Below, piece by piece: positions 36,009 through 45,801 of a stretch of DNA of 64,000 nt. The notes under the pieces are model-generated. The model saw only the letters and a program-made list of their open reading frames with translations, had not been told where the DNA came from and did not search any database. Source of the stretch: Steroidobacteraceae bacterium (GTDB taxonomy: Bacteria > Pseudomonadota > Gammaproteobacteria > Steroidobacterales > Steroidobacteraceae); NCBI GenBank assembly GCA_017853555.1, contig JAFMJH010000002.1, forward strand, positions 124,001-188,000. Reading direction: 5' to 3'. The translations under genes and the position numbers were made by a program. How positions within the stretch are numbered: position 1 is the stretch's first letter; each line of letters opens with the position of its first letter.

Positions 36009-36156
36009 TTCAGTCTTGCCACACCTCCAAGGGTTCCGGAGCACCATCTCTGGACGTCACGACCGGTACCTGCTCCCGCGACGCGCGCGAAAAGTAAGGC
36101 ACAACGACCCAAGGTGCAATACCTTGAGCGAAATTTTTTTCGTGCGCGAGGACACC

Positions 36157-36948
36157 ATGACGGAGGCAGCGACGAACGCGGCGGCCGCGGACACGCGGCT
36201 CGCGAGTTTTCCGCCCGGTTTGCGCGCGCTCGTCTGCGGCGCGAGCGGCGGCATCGGCAGCGCTCTGGTGCGTGCGCTCGCGGCCGATTCCCGCGTCGCG
36301 CAGGTGTATGCGGCAGCGCGCGACCCGGACGCGTTGGTCGGGAGATTCCCCGCGGCGCGCGTGACCGTGCTGCCCTGCGAGCTGCACGACGAAGCGAGCA
36401 TCGCCGCGCTCCTGCGTGGCGCCACGGCCGCAGGTCCGCTGCACATGGTGCTGGTGGCGAGCGGGCTTTTGCACGCCGGTGCCGCGTTGCAGCCGGAGAA
36501 GAGCTGGCGCGCGCTCGATGCGAACGCCCTCGCGCAGGCCTTCGCGGTGAACACCATCGGGCCGGCGCTGATCGCCAAGCACGCGCTCGGTGCGCTCGCG
36601 CGCGACGGCAAATCGGTCTACGCCGCGTTGTCGGCCCGCGTCGGCTCCATCGAGGACAATCGGCTCGGCGGTTGGCACGCGTATCGCGCCTCGAAAGCGG
36701 CGCTCAACATGTTGATCCGCACCTTCTCGATCGAGTTGCGCCAACGCAATCCGCAGGCGCTGTGCGTCGGTTTGCATCCGGGCACGGTCGACACCGCGCT
36801 CTCCAAACCGTTTCAAGCGGGCGTCGATCCTTCGAAGTTGTTCTCGCCGACGCAGTCCGCCGAAGCGTTGCTCGAGGTGCTCGACCGTTTGACGCCTGCC
36901 GACACGGGGCGGCTCTGGGCGTGGGACGGCGAGCCGATCCCGTTCTGA
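36157..36948 (+). CDS. CsgA-like short-chain dehydrogenase
   Basis: A 263-residue SDR of the C-factor type. The cofactor loop CGASGGIGSAL near 28-38 and the catalytic region with SAR..., YRASK (Y near 176) are present. Members such as myxobacterial CsgA act on lipid head groups; here the substrate is unknown. ATG 36157 is chosen as the first codon with a normal spacing before the Rossmann strand. It ends 12 bases before the convergent toxin gene. Confidence 0.85.
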   Translation: MTEAATNAAAADTRLASFPPGLRALVCGASGGIGSALVRALAADSRVAQVYAAARDPDALVGRFPAARVTVLPCELHDEASIAALLRGATAAGPLHMVLVASGLLHAGAALQPEKSWRALDANALAQAFAVNTIGPALIAKHALGALARDGKSVYAALSARVGSIEDNRLGGWHAYRASKAALNMLIRTFSIELRQRNPQALCVGLHPGTVDTALSKPFQAGVDPSKLFSPTQSAEALLEVLDRLTPADTGRLWAWDGEPIPF

Positions 36949-36960
36949 GGCGCGCGGGAC

Positions 36961-37356
36961 CTACCGCAGTCGGGTGAGACCCGGTATGCGGTCATAGGCG
37001 GCATCGAAGCTGAGCACCGTCTCGATGCCGTGACGCTGCATGGCAGCGACGTGCAAGGCCGCTCGCACCGGCAGCGACGGGTACTGCAACACCAGTTGCT
37101 TGGCGCGCTCGACGGTGTCGCGGTCCATGGGCAGCACTTCGTCGACGACCCCGAGCAAGGCATCGAGCGCCGGCTGGATGCTGCCGCGTCGTTCGAGCGT
37201 CGTGTAGCGATGCAGGATTTCCGTGAACACTTCCGCGTCGGTCACGAGCCGCACGCGCTCGGTCACGAGACCCTCGAGGCGTCGCTGGGCGTCCGCCTTG
37301 TTCGGGTGCGCGGTGCCGACGAGATACATCGGCACGTTCGAGTCGATGAACACCAC
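36961..37356 (-). CDS. PIN-domain toxin (VapC-type), variant active site
   Basis: A 131-residue PIN-domain protein. VapC toxins are Mg2+-dependent RNases with four acidic residues. Here Asp5 (FIDSN), Glu46 (EVFTEI) and Asp118 (SFD) are present, but the third acidic position, normally RDALH, reads RAALH, so Asp is Ala99. The codon is GCG, not a one-step GAC. Activity may be lowered or lost, or another residue may take over. The start is GTG (37354-37356). The gene follows the antitoxin by 20 bases, the usual order for this family. Confidence 0.87.
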   Translation of the reverse strand: MVFIDSNVPMYLVGTAHPNKADAQRRLEGLVTERVRLVTDAEVFTEILHRYTTLERRGSIQPALDALLGVVDEVLPMDRDTVERAKQLVLQYPSLPVRAALHVAAMQRHGIETVLSFDAAYDRIPGLTRLR

Positions 37357-37376
37357 GGGTCAGCGCTGCCGCAAGA

Positions 37377-37643
37377 TCAGTAGCCGCCCGGATCGGCGGC
37401 CGAGAGATAACCGCGCTCGGTTTCCGTGCCGAGGCGTTCGATGGGGCCGGTCGGCCCGGCGTGACGTACCGCGCTGCGGATCGCGGCGAGCTTGCGATCC
37501 ACATCGGCGGTCGAGGCCTCGCGCCGCGCTGCAGTGAGCGCCTGGCGCACCCACTCGGCCACTGTCATGCCGCGACTCGCCGCCGCTGCCTGCAAGGCCG
37601 CGTACTCGGCGTCATCGAACAGCACCTGCAAACGCTTTGTCAT
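37377..37643 (-). CDS. Ribbon-helix-helix antitoxin (VapB-type)
   Basis: An 88-residue antitoxin. The N-terminal 45 residues are a ribbon-helix-helix DNA-binding domain (KRLQVLFDDAEYAALQAAAASRGMTVAEWVRQALT). The C-terminal part is flexible and binds the toxin. The ATG at 37643 has no ribosome site and is only six bases from a palindromic operator, so the mRNA may be leaderless or very short. It likely represses its own operon, and its operator lies in the gltB upstream region. Confidence 0.85.
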   Translation of the reverse strand: MTKRLQVLFDDAEYAALQAAAASRGMTVAEWVRQALTAARREASTADVDRKLAAIRSAVRHAGPTGPIERLGTETERGYLSAADPGGY

Positions 37644-37648
37644 ATTAG

Positions 37649-37678
37649 TGAGTCTGTATGACTCATGCATATGAGTCA
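37649..37678. promoter_or_regulatory. Palindromic operator upstream of the TA operon and gltBD
   Basis: Three alternating half-sites: TGAGTC (37649-37654), GACTCAT (37660-37666) and ATGAGTCA (37671-37678). The inner pair TGACTCAT-GCAT-ATGAGTCA is a perfect 8-bp inverted repeat (37659-37678). Antitoxins of the ribbon-helix-helix class bind such arrays as dimers. On the minus strand, TTGACT overlaps the operator and could be the -35 of the antitoxin promoter. Confidence 0.6.
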
Positions 37679-37693
37679 ATTAAGGCTAATCTC

Positions 37694-37723
37694 TTTATAT
37701 GGCGCAAACCCCGTAGGTATAGT
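37694..37723 (+). promoter_or_regulatory. Possible gltB promoter
   Basis: TTTATA (37694-37699) and TATAGT (37718-37723) with 18 bp between them. The -10 matches the consensus at five of six positions. The transcript would start near 37730 and run straight into an AAGGAGA ribosome site (37734-37740) five bases before the gltB ATG. The operator half-sites lie 16 to 45 bp upstream of the -35, in a position where a bound antitoxin could affect it. Confidence 0.35.
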
Positions 37724-37744
37724 CGCGAAATCCAAGGAGAAACC

Positions 37745-40700
37745 ATGAACGACCCCACCTCGGGCGCGCCTGTCCGCGTCACTCGCCCCGGCAAGCAAGG
37801 GCTCTACGATCCCGCCAACGAGCGGGATGCCTGCGGCTTCGGCTTCGTCGTCGACATCAAGGGTCGCAAATCGAACAAGGTCTTGCGGGATGCGATCCAG
37901 GTGTTGAAAAACCTCGACCACCGCGGTGCCTGCGGTTGCGAGACGAACACCGGTGACGGCGCCGGCGTGCTCATGCAGATGCCGCACGCATTCCTGAAGC
38001 AGGCCGCCCGCGAAGCGCACATCGAACTGCCCGAAGCCGGCGAGTACGCCTGCGGTCTCATCTTCATGCCGCGCAACCCCACGCAGCGTCGCAAGCTCGA
38101 AGAAGTGTTCGCGCGCGTCGTGCAAGCCGAGGGACAGATCTATCTCGGTGGTCGCACCGTGCCGACCGACAACTCCATGCTCGGTGAAACGGCGAAGGGC
38201 AGCGAGCCGTTCATGCGGCAGGTGTTCATCCAGCGCGGACCCGACACCGCGACGCCCGAAGATTTCGAACGCAAGCTCTACGTGATCAGAAAGCGCGCGT
38301 ACAACGACATTCGCGTCTCGACCAAAGGTGGCGCCGAATACTGGTACGTCGCGAGCCTGTCGCACAAGACGCTGGTCTACAAGGGAATGCTGCTCACCAT
38401 GCAGCTCGACGAATACTTCCCGGACCTGCGCAATCCTTTGATCGAAACCGCGATCGCGCTCGTGCACTCGCGGTTCAGCACCAACACCTTCCCGAGCTGG
38501 GATCGTGCGCACCCGTATCGCTACATCGCCCACAACGGCGAAATCAACACGCTGCGCGGCAACATCAACTGGATGCGCGCACGCGAAGCGTTGCTCGAAT
38601 CGGAGCTCTTCGGCGACGACATCGAAAAATTGACGCCGATCGTCAACGTCAACGGCAGCGACTCGTCGATGTTCGACAACGTGCTCGAGCTGATGGTGCT
38701 CGCGGGTCGCTCGTTGCCGCACGCGGTGATGATGATGATCCCCGAGCCGTGGTCGAAGCACGAATCCATGGATCCGGCGCGCCGCGCGTTCTATCAATTC
38801 CATTCGAGTTTGATGGAGCCCTGGGACGGCCCCGCGGCGATCGCGTTCACCGACGGCGTGCGCATGGGTGCGCTGCTCGATCGCAACGGTCTGCGTCCGG
38901 GTCGTTACTACGTCACCAAAGACGATCTGGCGATCGTGGCGTCGGAAGCCGGCGTGCTCGACATTGCGCCCGAGAACATCTTGCGCAAGGGGCGTTTGCA
39001 GCCGGGACGCATGTTCATGGTCGACACCGAGCAGGGCCGCATCATTCCGGACGAAGAAATCAAGGCCGCGGTCGTCAACGAACGGCCCTACGCCGAGTGG
39101 CTCAAAGCCCATCTCGTGCATTTGAAGGATTTGCCGGCCGCGCCGCAATTGCCGCAACCCGAACCCGAGACGCTGCGTGCGCGGCAGATCGCATTCGGCT
39201 ACACCTTCGAAGATCAAAGAATTCTGATGGCGCCGATGGCGCGCGACGGCGTCGAAGCCGTCGGCTCGATGGGCAACGACACGCCGCTCGCCGTGCTGTC
39301 GCAGCGGCCGCGGTTGCTCTACGACTACTTCAAGCAATTGTTCGCGCAGGTCACGAATCCGCCGATCGACTGCATCCGCGAGGAGATCGTCACCTCGTCC
39401 GACGTCTGGCTGGGTTCGGAAGGCAATCTGCTCGAACCGAAGCCCGGTGATTGTCGTCGCGTCGAATTGAAGGGGCCGGTGATCACCAACGAGGATCTCG
39501 GCAAAATCCGTCGCATCGCGCTGCCCGGTCTCAAAGTCGGCACGCTGTCGATGCTGTTCCGCGCCGCGCGCGGCGCGGCCGGATTGGACAAGGCACTCGA
39601 GCACATGCGCGAAGAGGCGCGCCGGCTGATCGAGCAGGAAGAGGTCAACATCCTCATCCTGAGCGACCGCGGCGTCACGCGCGACGAAGCGGCGATTCCG
39701 TCGCTGCTCGCGGTGTCGAGCCTGCACCATTATCTGATCCGCGAAGGGCTGCGCATGCGCGTCTCGCTGGTGCTCGAAACCGGCGAAGCGCGCGAGATCC
39801 ACCACTTCGCGTTGTTGATCGGTTACGGCGTGAGCGTCATCAACCCGTGGCTCGCCTTCGAAACCCTCGACGGCATGATCCGCGAGCAGATGCTGCCGAA
39901 CGTCGATCACAAACTCGCCTGCGCGAATTTCGCCAAGGCGGCCGTGAAAGGCGTCGTGAAAGTGATGTCCAAGATGGGCATCTCGGCCGTGCAGAGCTAT
40001 CACGGCGCGCAGGTGTTCGAAGCGATCGGCTTGCGCCAGGACGTCATCGACGAATACTTCACCGGCACGGCCTCGCGCATCGGCGGCATCGGTCTCGACA
40101 CGATCGCCGAAGAAGTGTTGATGCGGCATCACGCCGCGTTCCCCGAGCGCACCGTCAGCGATCACGTGTTGCCGACCGGCGGTCAGTATCAATGGCGCGC
40201 CGACGGTGAATTCCACGTCTTCAATCCCGAGAGCATCCATCGCCTGCAGAAGGCGGTGCGCACGGGTTCCTACCAGACCTACAAATCCTACGCCGAGCTC
40301 ATCGACGATCGCGCCAAGAATCTCTCGACGCTGCGCGGCTTGCTGGAATTCAGCAAAGCCAAGCCGATTCCGATCGAGGAAGTCGAGCCCATCGAAAGCA
40401 TCATGAAGCGCTTCAAGACCGGCGCCATGAGCTACGGCTCGATCAGCAAAGAGGCGCACGAGACGCTTGCGATCGCCATGAATCGCATCGGCGGCAAGAG
40501 CAACACGGGCGAGGGTGGCGAAGACCCCGAACGTTACGTGCCGTTGCCGAACGGCGATTCGAAAAATTCCGCGATCAAGCAGGTGGCCTCGGGTCGCTTC
40601 GGCGTGACGAGCGAATACCTCACCAACGCCAAAGAAATCCAGATCAAGATGGCGCAGGGCGCGAAGCCCGGCGAGGGCGGGCAGTTGCCCGGCACCAAGG

Positions 40701-42367
40701 TGTATCCGTGGATCGCCAAGGCGCGTCACACGACGCCCGGAGTCGGTCTCATTTCGCCGCCGCCGCACCACGACATCTATTCGATCGAAGATCTCGCCGA
40801 GCTCATCCACGACCTCAAGAACGCGAATCGCGCGGCACGCATCAGCGTGAAGCTGGTCGCCGAAGTCGGCGTAGGGACGATCGCCGCGGGCGTTGCCAAA
40901 GCCCATGCCGACGTGGTGCTCGTCAGCGGTTACGACGGCGGTACGGGCGCATCGCCGCTCACTTCGACGACGCACGCCGGTTTGCCCTGGGAATTGGGGC
41001 TCGCCGAGACGCATCAGACGCTGGTGCTCAACAATTTGCGCAGCCGCGTGGTCGTCGAGACCGACGGACAACTGAAGACCGGTCGCGACGTGGCGATCGC
41101 CGCGCTGCTCGGTGCCGAAGAATTCGGCTTCGCCACCGCGCCGCTCGTGTCGGTCGGCTGCATCATGATGCGCGTCTGCCATTTGAACACCTGCCCTGCG
41201 GGCGTGGCGACGCAGGATCCGCGACTGCGCGAGAAGTTCGCCGGCAAGCCCGAGCACGTCGTGCATTTCATGCGCTTCGTCGCCCAGCATCTGCGCGAAA
41301 TCATGGCCGAACTCGGTTTCCGTACCGTGCAGGAGATGGTCGGTCGCGTCGATCGACTCGAAGCGAAGGCCGCCGTCGATCACTGGAAGGCGCACGGCTT
41401 CGATTTCAGCAACATTCTCTATCGTCCCGATCTCGGTCCCGAGGTGGGTCGATTCCAGACCCAGTTCCAGGATCACGGTCTCGAGAAGTCGCTCGATCTC
41501 ACGCAGCTGCTCGATCTTTGCAAGCCGGCGATCGAGCACGGCGCGAAAGTCGAAGCGAGCCTGCCGATCCGCAACGTCAATCGCGTGGTCGGCACCATCA
41601 CCGGCAGCGAGGTCACCAAAAAGTGGGGTGCGCAGGGCTTGCCCGACGACACCATCAAAATCCACTTCACGGGATCCGCCGGCCAAAGCTTCGGTGCCTT
41701 CATGCCGCGCGGCATGAGCTTCACGCTCGAAGGTGACGCCAACGATTACGTCGGCAAAGGCCTCTCGGGCGGTCGACTGGTCGTGTTCCCGCCGAAGAAA
41801 TCCACCTTCGCACCGGAAGAGAACATCATCATCGGCAACGTCGCGCTCTACGGCGCCACCGGCGGCGAAGTGTTCGTGCGCGGCATGGCGGGCGAGCGCT
41901 TCGCGGTGCGCAACAGCGGCGTCGATACGGTGGTCGAGGCCGTGGGCGACCACGGTTGCGAATACATGACCGGCGGTCGCGTGGTCGTGCTCGGACCGAC
42001 GGGCCGCAATTTCGGCGCGGGCATGTCCGGCGGCGTCGCCTATCTGCTCGACGACGCCGGCACCGGCCAGGCGCGCATCAATGCGCAAATGGTCGAGATC
42101 GGACGCGTCGAAGACGCCGATGAGGCCGAGGCTTTGCGTGCGCTGATCGCGCGACACGTGCACCACACCGGCAGTACGCACGCGCAACGCATCCTCGATG
42201 CGTGGCCGACGACCTTGCCGAAATTCCTGCGGGTCATTCCGAAGGACTACAAACGCGTGCTCGCCTGTCTCAAACGCGCGCACGACCAGGGGCTCTCGGG
42301 CGACGAGGCCATCATGGCCGCGTTCGAGGAAAACTCGCGTGACCTGTCGCGCGTAGGTGGTAACTGA
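37745..42367 (+). CDS. gltB: Glutamate synthase large (alpha) subunit
   Basis: A 1540-residue large subunit of NADPH-dependent glutamate synthase, which transfers the amide of glutamine to 2-oxoglutarate. The N-terminal class II amidotransferase uses Cys30 (DACGFGF) exposed after removal of a propeptide. The FMN domain has the 3Fe-4S ligands C-x5-C-x4-C ([12 protein letters not shown], around 1139-1150). The C-terminal beta-helix (GxxG-rich) ends with KYK-like repeats. Length and domain order are normal. AAGGAG lies five bases before the ATG. gltD follows by two bases. Confidence 0.98.
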   Translation: MNDPTSGAPVRVTRPGKQGLYDPANERDACGFGFVVDIKGRKSNKVLRDAIQVLKNLDHRGACGCETNTGDGAGVLMQMPHAFLKQAAREAHIELPEAGEYACGLIFMPRNPTQRRKLEEVFARVVQAEGQIYLGGRTVPTDNSMLGETAKGSEPFMRQVFIQRGPDTATPEDFERKLYVIRKRAYNDIRVSTKGGAEYWYVASLSHKTLVYKGMLLTMQLDEYFPDLRNPLIETAIALVHSRFSTNTFPSWDRAHPYRYIAHNGEINTLRGNINWMRAREALLESELFGDDIEKLTPIVNVNGSDSSMFDNVLELMVLAGRSLPHAVMMMIPEPWSKHESMDPARRAFYQFHSSLMEPWDGPAAIAFTDGVRMGALLDRNGLRPGRYYVTKDDLAIVASEAGVLDIAPENILRKGRLQPGRMFMVDTEQGRIIPDEEIKAAVVNERPYAEWLKAHLVHLKDLPAAPQLPQPEPETLRARQIAFGYTFEDQRILMAPMARDGVEAVGSMGNDTPLAVLSQRPRLLYDYFKQLFAQVTNPPIDCIREEIVTSSDVWLGSEGNLLEPKPGDCRRVELKGPVITNEDLGKIRRIALPGLKVGTLSMLFRAARGAAGLDKALEHMREEARRLIEQEEVNILILSDRGVTRDEAAIPSLLAVSSLHHYLIREGLRMRVSLVLETGEAREIHHFALLIGYGVSVINPWLAFETLDGMIREQMLPNVDHKLACANFAKAAVKGVVKVMSKMGISAVQSYHGAQVFEAIGLRQDVIDEYFTGTASRIGGIGLDTIAEEVLMRHHAAFPERTVSDHVLPTGGQYQWRADGEFHVFNPESIHRLQKAVRTGSYQTYKSYAELIDDRAKNLSTLRGLLEFSKAKPIPIEEVEPIESIMKRFKTGAMSYGSISKEAHETLAIAMNRIGGKSNTGEGGEDPERYVPLPNGDSKNSAIKQVASGRFGVTSEYLTNAKEIQIKMAQGAKPGEGGQLPGTKVYPWIAKARHTTPGVGLISPPPHHDIYSIEDLAELIHDLKNANRAARISVKLVAEVGVGTIAAGVAKAHADVVLVSGYDGGTGASPLTSTTHAGLPWELGLAETHQTLVLNNLRSRVVVETDGQLKTGRDVAIAALLGAEEFGFATAPLVSVGCIMMRVCHLNTCPAGVATQDPRLREKFAGKPEHVVHFMRFVAQHLREIMAELGFRTVQEMVGRVDRLEAKAAVDHWKAHGFDFSNILYRPDLGPEVGRFQTQFQDHGLEKSLDLTQLLDLCKPAIEHGAKVEASLPIRNVNRVVGTITGSEVTKKWGAQGLPDDTIKIHFTGSAGQSFGAFMPRGMSFTLEGDANDYVGKGLSGGRLVVFPPKKSTFAPEENIIIGNVALYGATGGEVFVRGMAGERFAVRNSGVDTVVEAVGDHGCEYMTGGRVVVLGPTGRNFGAGMSGGVAYLLDDAGTGQARINAQMVEIGRVEDADEAEALRALIARHVHHTGSTHAQRILDAWPTTLPKFLRVIPKDYKRVLACLKRAHDQGLSGDEAIMAAFEENSRDLSRVGGN

Positions 42368-42369
42368 TC

Positions 42370-43854
42370 ATGGGCAAGCCGACCGGATTCATCGAATACC
42401 TGCGCGAGATGCCGCTCGACCGCTCGCCGAAGGAGCGCATCAAAGATTGGGATGAGTTTCATCACCATCTCGACGACAAGAGCTTGCGCACGCAGGCGGC
42501 GCGCTGCATGGACTGCGGCGTCCCGTTCTGTCACACCGGCAAGCTCATCAACGGCGGTGCGGCCGGTTGTCCGGTCAACAATCTGATCCCCGAGTGGAAC
42601 GATCTCGTCTATCGCGGCTTGTGGCGCGAAGCGCTCGATCGACTGCACAAGACCAACAATTTCCCCGAGTTCACCGGTCGCGTGTGCCCGGCGCCGTGCG
42701 AAGGTTCGTGCGTGCTCGGCATCAACAATCCGCCGGTGACCATCAAGAACATCGAGAACAGCATCATCGAGCACGGCTTCGAAGAGGGTTGGGTGATCGC
42801 GGAGCCGCCGGCAGCGCGCACCGGCAAGAAGGTGGCCGTCGTGGGCTCGGGCCCCGCGGGCCTCGCCGCCGCCGCGCAACTCAATCGTGCCGGTCATGAA
42901 GTGACCGTGATCGAACGCGCCGACCGTCCCGGCGGACTTTTGATGTACGGCATCCCGAACATGAAGCTCGCCAAAGAAGAAGTCGTGCTGCGGCGCATCC
43001 GCCTGCTCGAAGAAGAGGGCGTGCGTTTTCGCTGCAACACCGAAGTCGCCGATGCGGCAGCCGCCAAGCAATTGCGGGGCGAGTTCGACGCCGTCGTGCT
43101 CTGCACCGGCGCGACGCAGCCGCGCGATCTGCCGGTCGAAGGACGCCAGCTCGCCGGCGTGCATTTCGCGATGGACTATCTCACCGATGCCACCAAGGCC
43201 GTGCTCGGCAAAGGCCCGAAGAGCGCGACCGTCACCGCCAAGGGTCTCGACGTCGTGGTCATCGGCGGCGGCGATACCGGCACCGATTGCGTCGGTTCGT
43301 CGATGCGCCAGGGTTGTCGCACGTTGACGCAGTTCGAGATCATGGAAAAGCCGCCGCTCGAGCGCGCCGACGCGAATCCGTGGCCCGAGTGGCCGCGCGT
43401 CTACAAGATGGATTACGGCCAGGAAGAGGCCGCCGCCAAATTCGGCAAGGATCCGCGCGCCTACCTCACGACCGTCAAAAAATTCGTCGGTGACGAGTCC
43501 GGTCACGTCAAAGAGATCGTCACCGTCGAAGTGCATTGGGAGCAGAACGGCCAAGGGCAATTCGTCCCCGTCGAGCGTCCCGGTACCGAAAAGACTCAGC
43601 CCGCGCAGCTCGTGCTGCTTGCCATGGGCTTCACCGGCCCGGAGGCGGCGTTGCCGGCTGCGCTCGGGCTCGAGCTCGACGCGCGCAAGAACGTGAAAGC
43701 CGAGTACGGCCAGTACGCGACCAGCGTGCAAGGCGTGTTCGCGGCGGGCGACTGCCGTCGCGGTCAGAGTCTCGTCGTGTGGGCGATCAACGAAGGACGC
43801 GGCGCCGCGCGCGAGTGCGATCGATTTTTGATGGGACGCACCGAGCTGCCGTAG
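42370..43854 (+). CDS. gltD: Glutamate synthase small (beta) subunit
   Basis: A 494-residue flavoprotein that passes electrons from NADPH to GltB. The N-terminal domain has two 4Fe-4S sites (CMDCGVPFC near 46-54 and [11 protein letters not shown] near 97-108). Two Rossmann folds follow: FAD at [11 protein letters not shown] near 157 and NADPH at GGGDTGTD near 298. The sequence ends with the FAD loop [22 protein letters not shown]. It lies two bases after gltB and should be translated in step with it. Confidence 0.98.
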   Translation: MGKPTGFIEYLREMPLDRSPKERIKDWDEFHHHLDDKSLRTQAARCMDCGVPFCHTGKLINGGAAGCPVNNLIPEWNDLVYRGLWREALDRLHKTNNFPEFTGRVCPAPCEGSCVLGINNPPVTIKNIENSIIEHGFEEGWVIAEPPAARTGKKVAVVGSGPAGLAAAAQLNRAGHEVTVIERADRPGGLLMYGIPNMKLAKEEVVLRRIRLLEEEGVRFRCNTEVADAAAAKQLRGEFDAVVLCTGATQPRDLPVEGRQLAGVHFAMDYLTDATKAVLGKGPKSATVTAKGLDVVVIGGGDTGTDCVGSSMRQGCRTLTQFEIMEKPPLERADANPWPEWPRVYKMDYGQEEAAAKFGKDPRAYLTTVKKFVGDESGHVKEIVTVEVHWEQNGQGQFVPVERPGTEKTQPAQLVLLAMGFTGPEAALPAALGLELDARKNVKAEYGQYATSVQGVFAAGDCRRGQSLVVWAINEGRGAARECDRFLMGRTELP

Positions 43855-43863
43855 GCCCGGGGT

Positions 43864-44643
43864 TCAGATCAAACCCAGCTCGGCATCGCTCGCTTCGGGC
43901 GCGCTCCATTTGTCGCGCGGCGGCATCGGCCGCTTCGACCAGTGCGGCGACAAGGTCATGGTCGAGACCGTGCGTCCGGGCGGCAACGAACCGCCGCCGG
44001 CGCCGCGCGAATAGTCGTAATAGAGGCGGACGATTTCCGCGACCGTGTGATCCTGCGTCGCCGGATGCGCGAGGCAGGCTTCGTGCCACGCGCGCACGCG
44101 CGTGAGCGTCGACGGAATCTCGTAGCCTTCGTAGTAATTCAAAAATTCGAGTCGCTTGGCGAGCGGCGCGAGGGCGACTTCCGCCCAGCCGAGACGCTCG
44201 AACAGGAACTCGCGACCGCGCCCGTAGTCGCGCAGGAATCGATCGAGCTTCGCATACTGCGCATCGACGGCCGCTTTCAGTTCTTCACGCTTGGCAGCGT
44301 CGCGGTTGCGGATCATCGCGTAGCCCGCGCCGGCGAACGGCCCGCCGAGCTCGACGAACATGCATTCGATCGCATGCAGCAACGGGTCGCGCTGCGCGAC
44401 CGCCGGCTCCGGAAAGCGCATTTCGAGATAACGCATGATCGCGAGGCTTTCTTTGATCGTCCGACCGTCGACTTCGAGCGCCGGCAGCGCCGTGGTGCCG
44501 CAGGTTTTCTCGAGCAGCCATGCCGGTCTCGGCGCCGAGATGTCGAGGTCGACGACTTGCACCGCACTGGCGAGATTCTTTGCCGCGATCATCACCTCGA
44601 TGCGCTCGCAATACGGACAGCCCGGAAACGTGTAGAAAATCAT
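43864..44643 (-). CDS. Glutathione S-transferase family protein
   Basis: A 259-residue GST. The thioredoxin-like N-terminal domain has CPYC at 9-12, which suggests Grx-like or omega/DHAR-type chemistry, and the cis-Pro region [24 protein letters not shown], near 49-72. The all-helical C-terminal domain follows. It extends about 30 residues past usual GSTs. The ATG overlaps the TGA of the upstream unknown gene (ATGA), so the two are coupled. It converges with gltD. Confidence 0.9.
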   Translation of the reverse strand: MIFYTFPGCPYCERIEVMIAAKNLASAVQVVDLDISAPRPAWLLEKTCGTTALPALEVDGRTIKESLAIMRYLEMRFPEPAVAQRDPLLHAIECMFVELGGPFAGAGYAMIRNRDAAKREELKAAVDAQYAKLDRFLRDYGRGREFLFERLGWAEVALAPLAKRLEFLNYYEGYEIPSTLTRVRAWHEACLAHPATQDHTVAEIVRLYYDYSRGAGGGSLPPGRTVSTMTLSPHWSKRPMPPRDKWSAPEASDAELGLI

Positions 44644-45320
44644 CGTGTCGCCTCGTCGTCGAGTTGCATGAGTACGTAGCGCGCATCGTTGAACGACCAG
44701 GTCAGCTCGACGAACAGCGCTTGCGGTCCGTGTGTCCACACGTGGGCCTCGGGCCATTCCGGCCGCCAGCGCAGCGCATGATGTTCGACCTCGAATTCGC
44801 CCGCGGGGACGCGGCGCCGCTCGCACCCGAGGTACGCAACCGCGATGCTGGAAGGCACGGCGAGCAAACCCTCGTTGCCATCGGGAGAGCTCGAGTTGGT
44901 GAAACTCGAGATGGTGCGAAATTCGCCGGGCGCATCCGTGCCGCGCGCAAGAGTGATGAGCGCATCGCCTACGAGCGGATGCAATCCCAGATAGACGAGC
45001 GGCGCAGGCAGCGCATGCCGTTGCCGTATTTGTCCGTGATCGAGCAGTCGCCCGTCGCAAACGAGTTCATCGGGATACACGCTGAACAGCGACGAGCCGC
45101 GCACCCGGCCATGCTGCACCACGCGCACGAACGCGTCGACGGGGCGCGACTGCGCATCGAGATTCATCGACACGTCGCGCGTGAGATCGACGTCGTACAT
45201 CTCGCACAGGGCGCGCAAAGTCCGGCCGCCGTCGGCGCGCGGCAGCATCTCGAAGCGTTCGCAGCCGGTGCGTACGCCGCGCGTGACGTAGTCGATGTGA
45301 CCGGAAATTTTGCTGGCCAT
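44640..45320 (-). CDS. Unknown protein, paralogue of the 45802-46572 product
   Basis: A 226-residue cytoplasmic protein of unrecognised family. It aligns with the 256-residue protein 482 bp upstream through most of its length: G.(I/V).Y..R near 7-14, DGGRTLRALCE..D near 29-41, RD....LDA...P.D.FVR at 48-67, GSS.F...P near 75-85, then VPAGEFEVEHH and HVWTHGPQALF near the C-terminus. No signal, membrane helix or catalytic motif stands out; the invariant CE, DG-RT and VW-T residues may line a ligand pocket. It is coupled to the GST gene downstream (ATGA). It begins just after the terminator of the candidate RNA, so it needs its own promoter or read-through. Confidence 0.7.
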   Translation of the reverse strand: MASKISGHIDYVTRGVRTGCERFEMLPRADGGRTLRALCEMYDVDLTRDVSMNLDAQSRPVDAFVRVVQHGRVRGSSLFSVYPDELVCDGRLLDHGQIRQRHALPAPLVYLGLHPLVGDALITLARGTDAPGEFRTISSFTNSSSPDGNEGLLAVPSSIAVAYLGCERRRVPAGEFEVEHHALRWRPEWPEAHVWTHGPQALFVELTWSFNDARYVLMQLDDEATR

Positions 45321-45372
45321 GAGTCGTGTCGCGAGGTTTTGCGCCGAATGCGGCGCGCGACAGGGTACACGC

Positions 45373-45401
45373 AAAAAAAACCCCGCACGAGGCGGGGTTT
45401 T
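45373..45401 (-). terminator. Strong rho-independent terminator (minus strand)
   Basis: A ten-base stem (AAAACCCCGC at 45377-45386 with GCGGGGTTTT at 45392-45401) and a five-base loop, followed on the minus strand by eight T (45380 to 45373). On the plus strand it has only four T, so the main direction is leftward. No minus-strand protein gene ends just before it. Confidence 0.9.
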
Positions 45402-45723
45402 CAGTTTCTCTGCGCGCTTCGGTCCATCGTTTCAGCCGCCACGAAGGGACGGCTACGCGGGCAAAATCCGTTTCGGGTGGGACGTCGGAGCTTGCGCCCC
45501 GGCTGTCTTGCAGCCCGCGTGTTGTCACGCGCCGCTCGTCCCGCGCAGCACCCAAAAAGAGGGCGCCACGGCCACCGTGCCCGCGTCGATCGCCGGAGTT
45601 CTGCGTGTCTGCTTCCCGCCCCAAACGATGTTGCCATCAGTTCAACGCGTGATGCGTGTACACTTCACTTCCGCGATTAGCGTTTCAAATCAACGAGTTA
45701 CCCGTTGTTGAAGCGCAACGCGT
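45373..45723 (-). ncRNA. Candidate structured RNA of about 350 nt
   Basis: The interval runs from a predicted start about seven bases after a perfect TATAAT to the T8 terminator. The minus-strand sequence folds into local hairpins visible by eye: CAACG/CGTTG near 45690, GGGCACGG/CCGTG-GCG-CCC near 45565-45586, GCGTG-ACAA-CACGC near 45521-45534, GGCTG-CAAGA-CAGCC near 45501-45515, and a terminal one. I tried RNase P RNA, tmRNA, 6S and 4.5S RNA and found none of their core motifs. It could also be a leader of the downstream gene, but the terminator argues against that. Confidence 0.5.
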
Positions 45724-45729
45724 GTCGGG

Positions 45730-45757
45730 ATTATACGACGAATTTCGCTTTTGGGAA
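45730..45757 (-). promoter_or_regulatory. Promoter of the candidate RNA
   Basis: On the minus strand TTCCCA (45757-45752) is followed after 16 bases by a perfect TATAAT (45735-45730), and then a GC-rich discriminator (CCCGACACG). A perfect -10 with a G+C discriminator is typical of stable-RNA promoters. It lies between the stop of the upstream gene (45802) and the RNA. Confidence 0.6.
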
Positions 45758-45801
45758 GTGGGGGGCTTGCCACAACGTGGACCGGCCACCCCTGATGATC
45801 G

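Larger units (their letters stand above)
45321..45801. other. 481-bp intergenic region holding a candidate small RNA
   Basis: No protein gene fits here. An open frame at 45401-45637 on the minus strand uses many A-ending and other rare codons (GCA, GGA, AGA, CGA), unlike the strong G/C third-position bias of every real gene in this window. The region holds, on the minus strand, a perfect -10, a series of hairpins and a strong terminator (see the following entries). Confidence 0.75.

Noticed and set aside
37676-42283. A 1535-codon open frame on the minus strand opposite gltB
   Set aside because: It mirrors gltB. Strong G/C bias at codon third positions removes stops from the opposite strand. 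The predicted protein is rich in His, Arg and Asp without any domain.
45401-45637. A 78-codon frame on the minus strand before the T8 terminator
   Set aside because: Its codon third positions are not G/C biased like the real genes, and the protein is Arg-rich without features; RNA is the better reading.
45373-45723. RNase P RNA, tmRNA, 6S or 4.5S RNA
   Set aside because: I looked for the conserved core sequences of each (for example the GGAAAGTCC region of RNase P, the tag and T-loop of tmRNA, and the GGAAGGAAGCAG of 4.5S). None is present.
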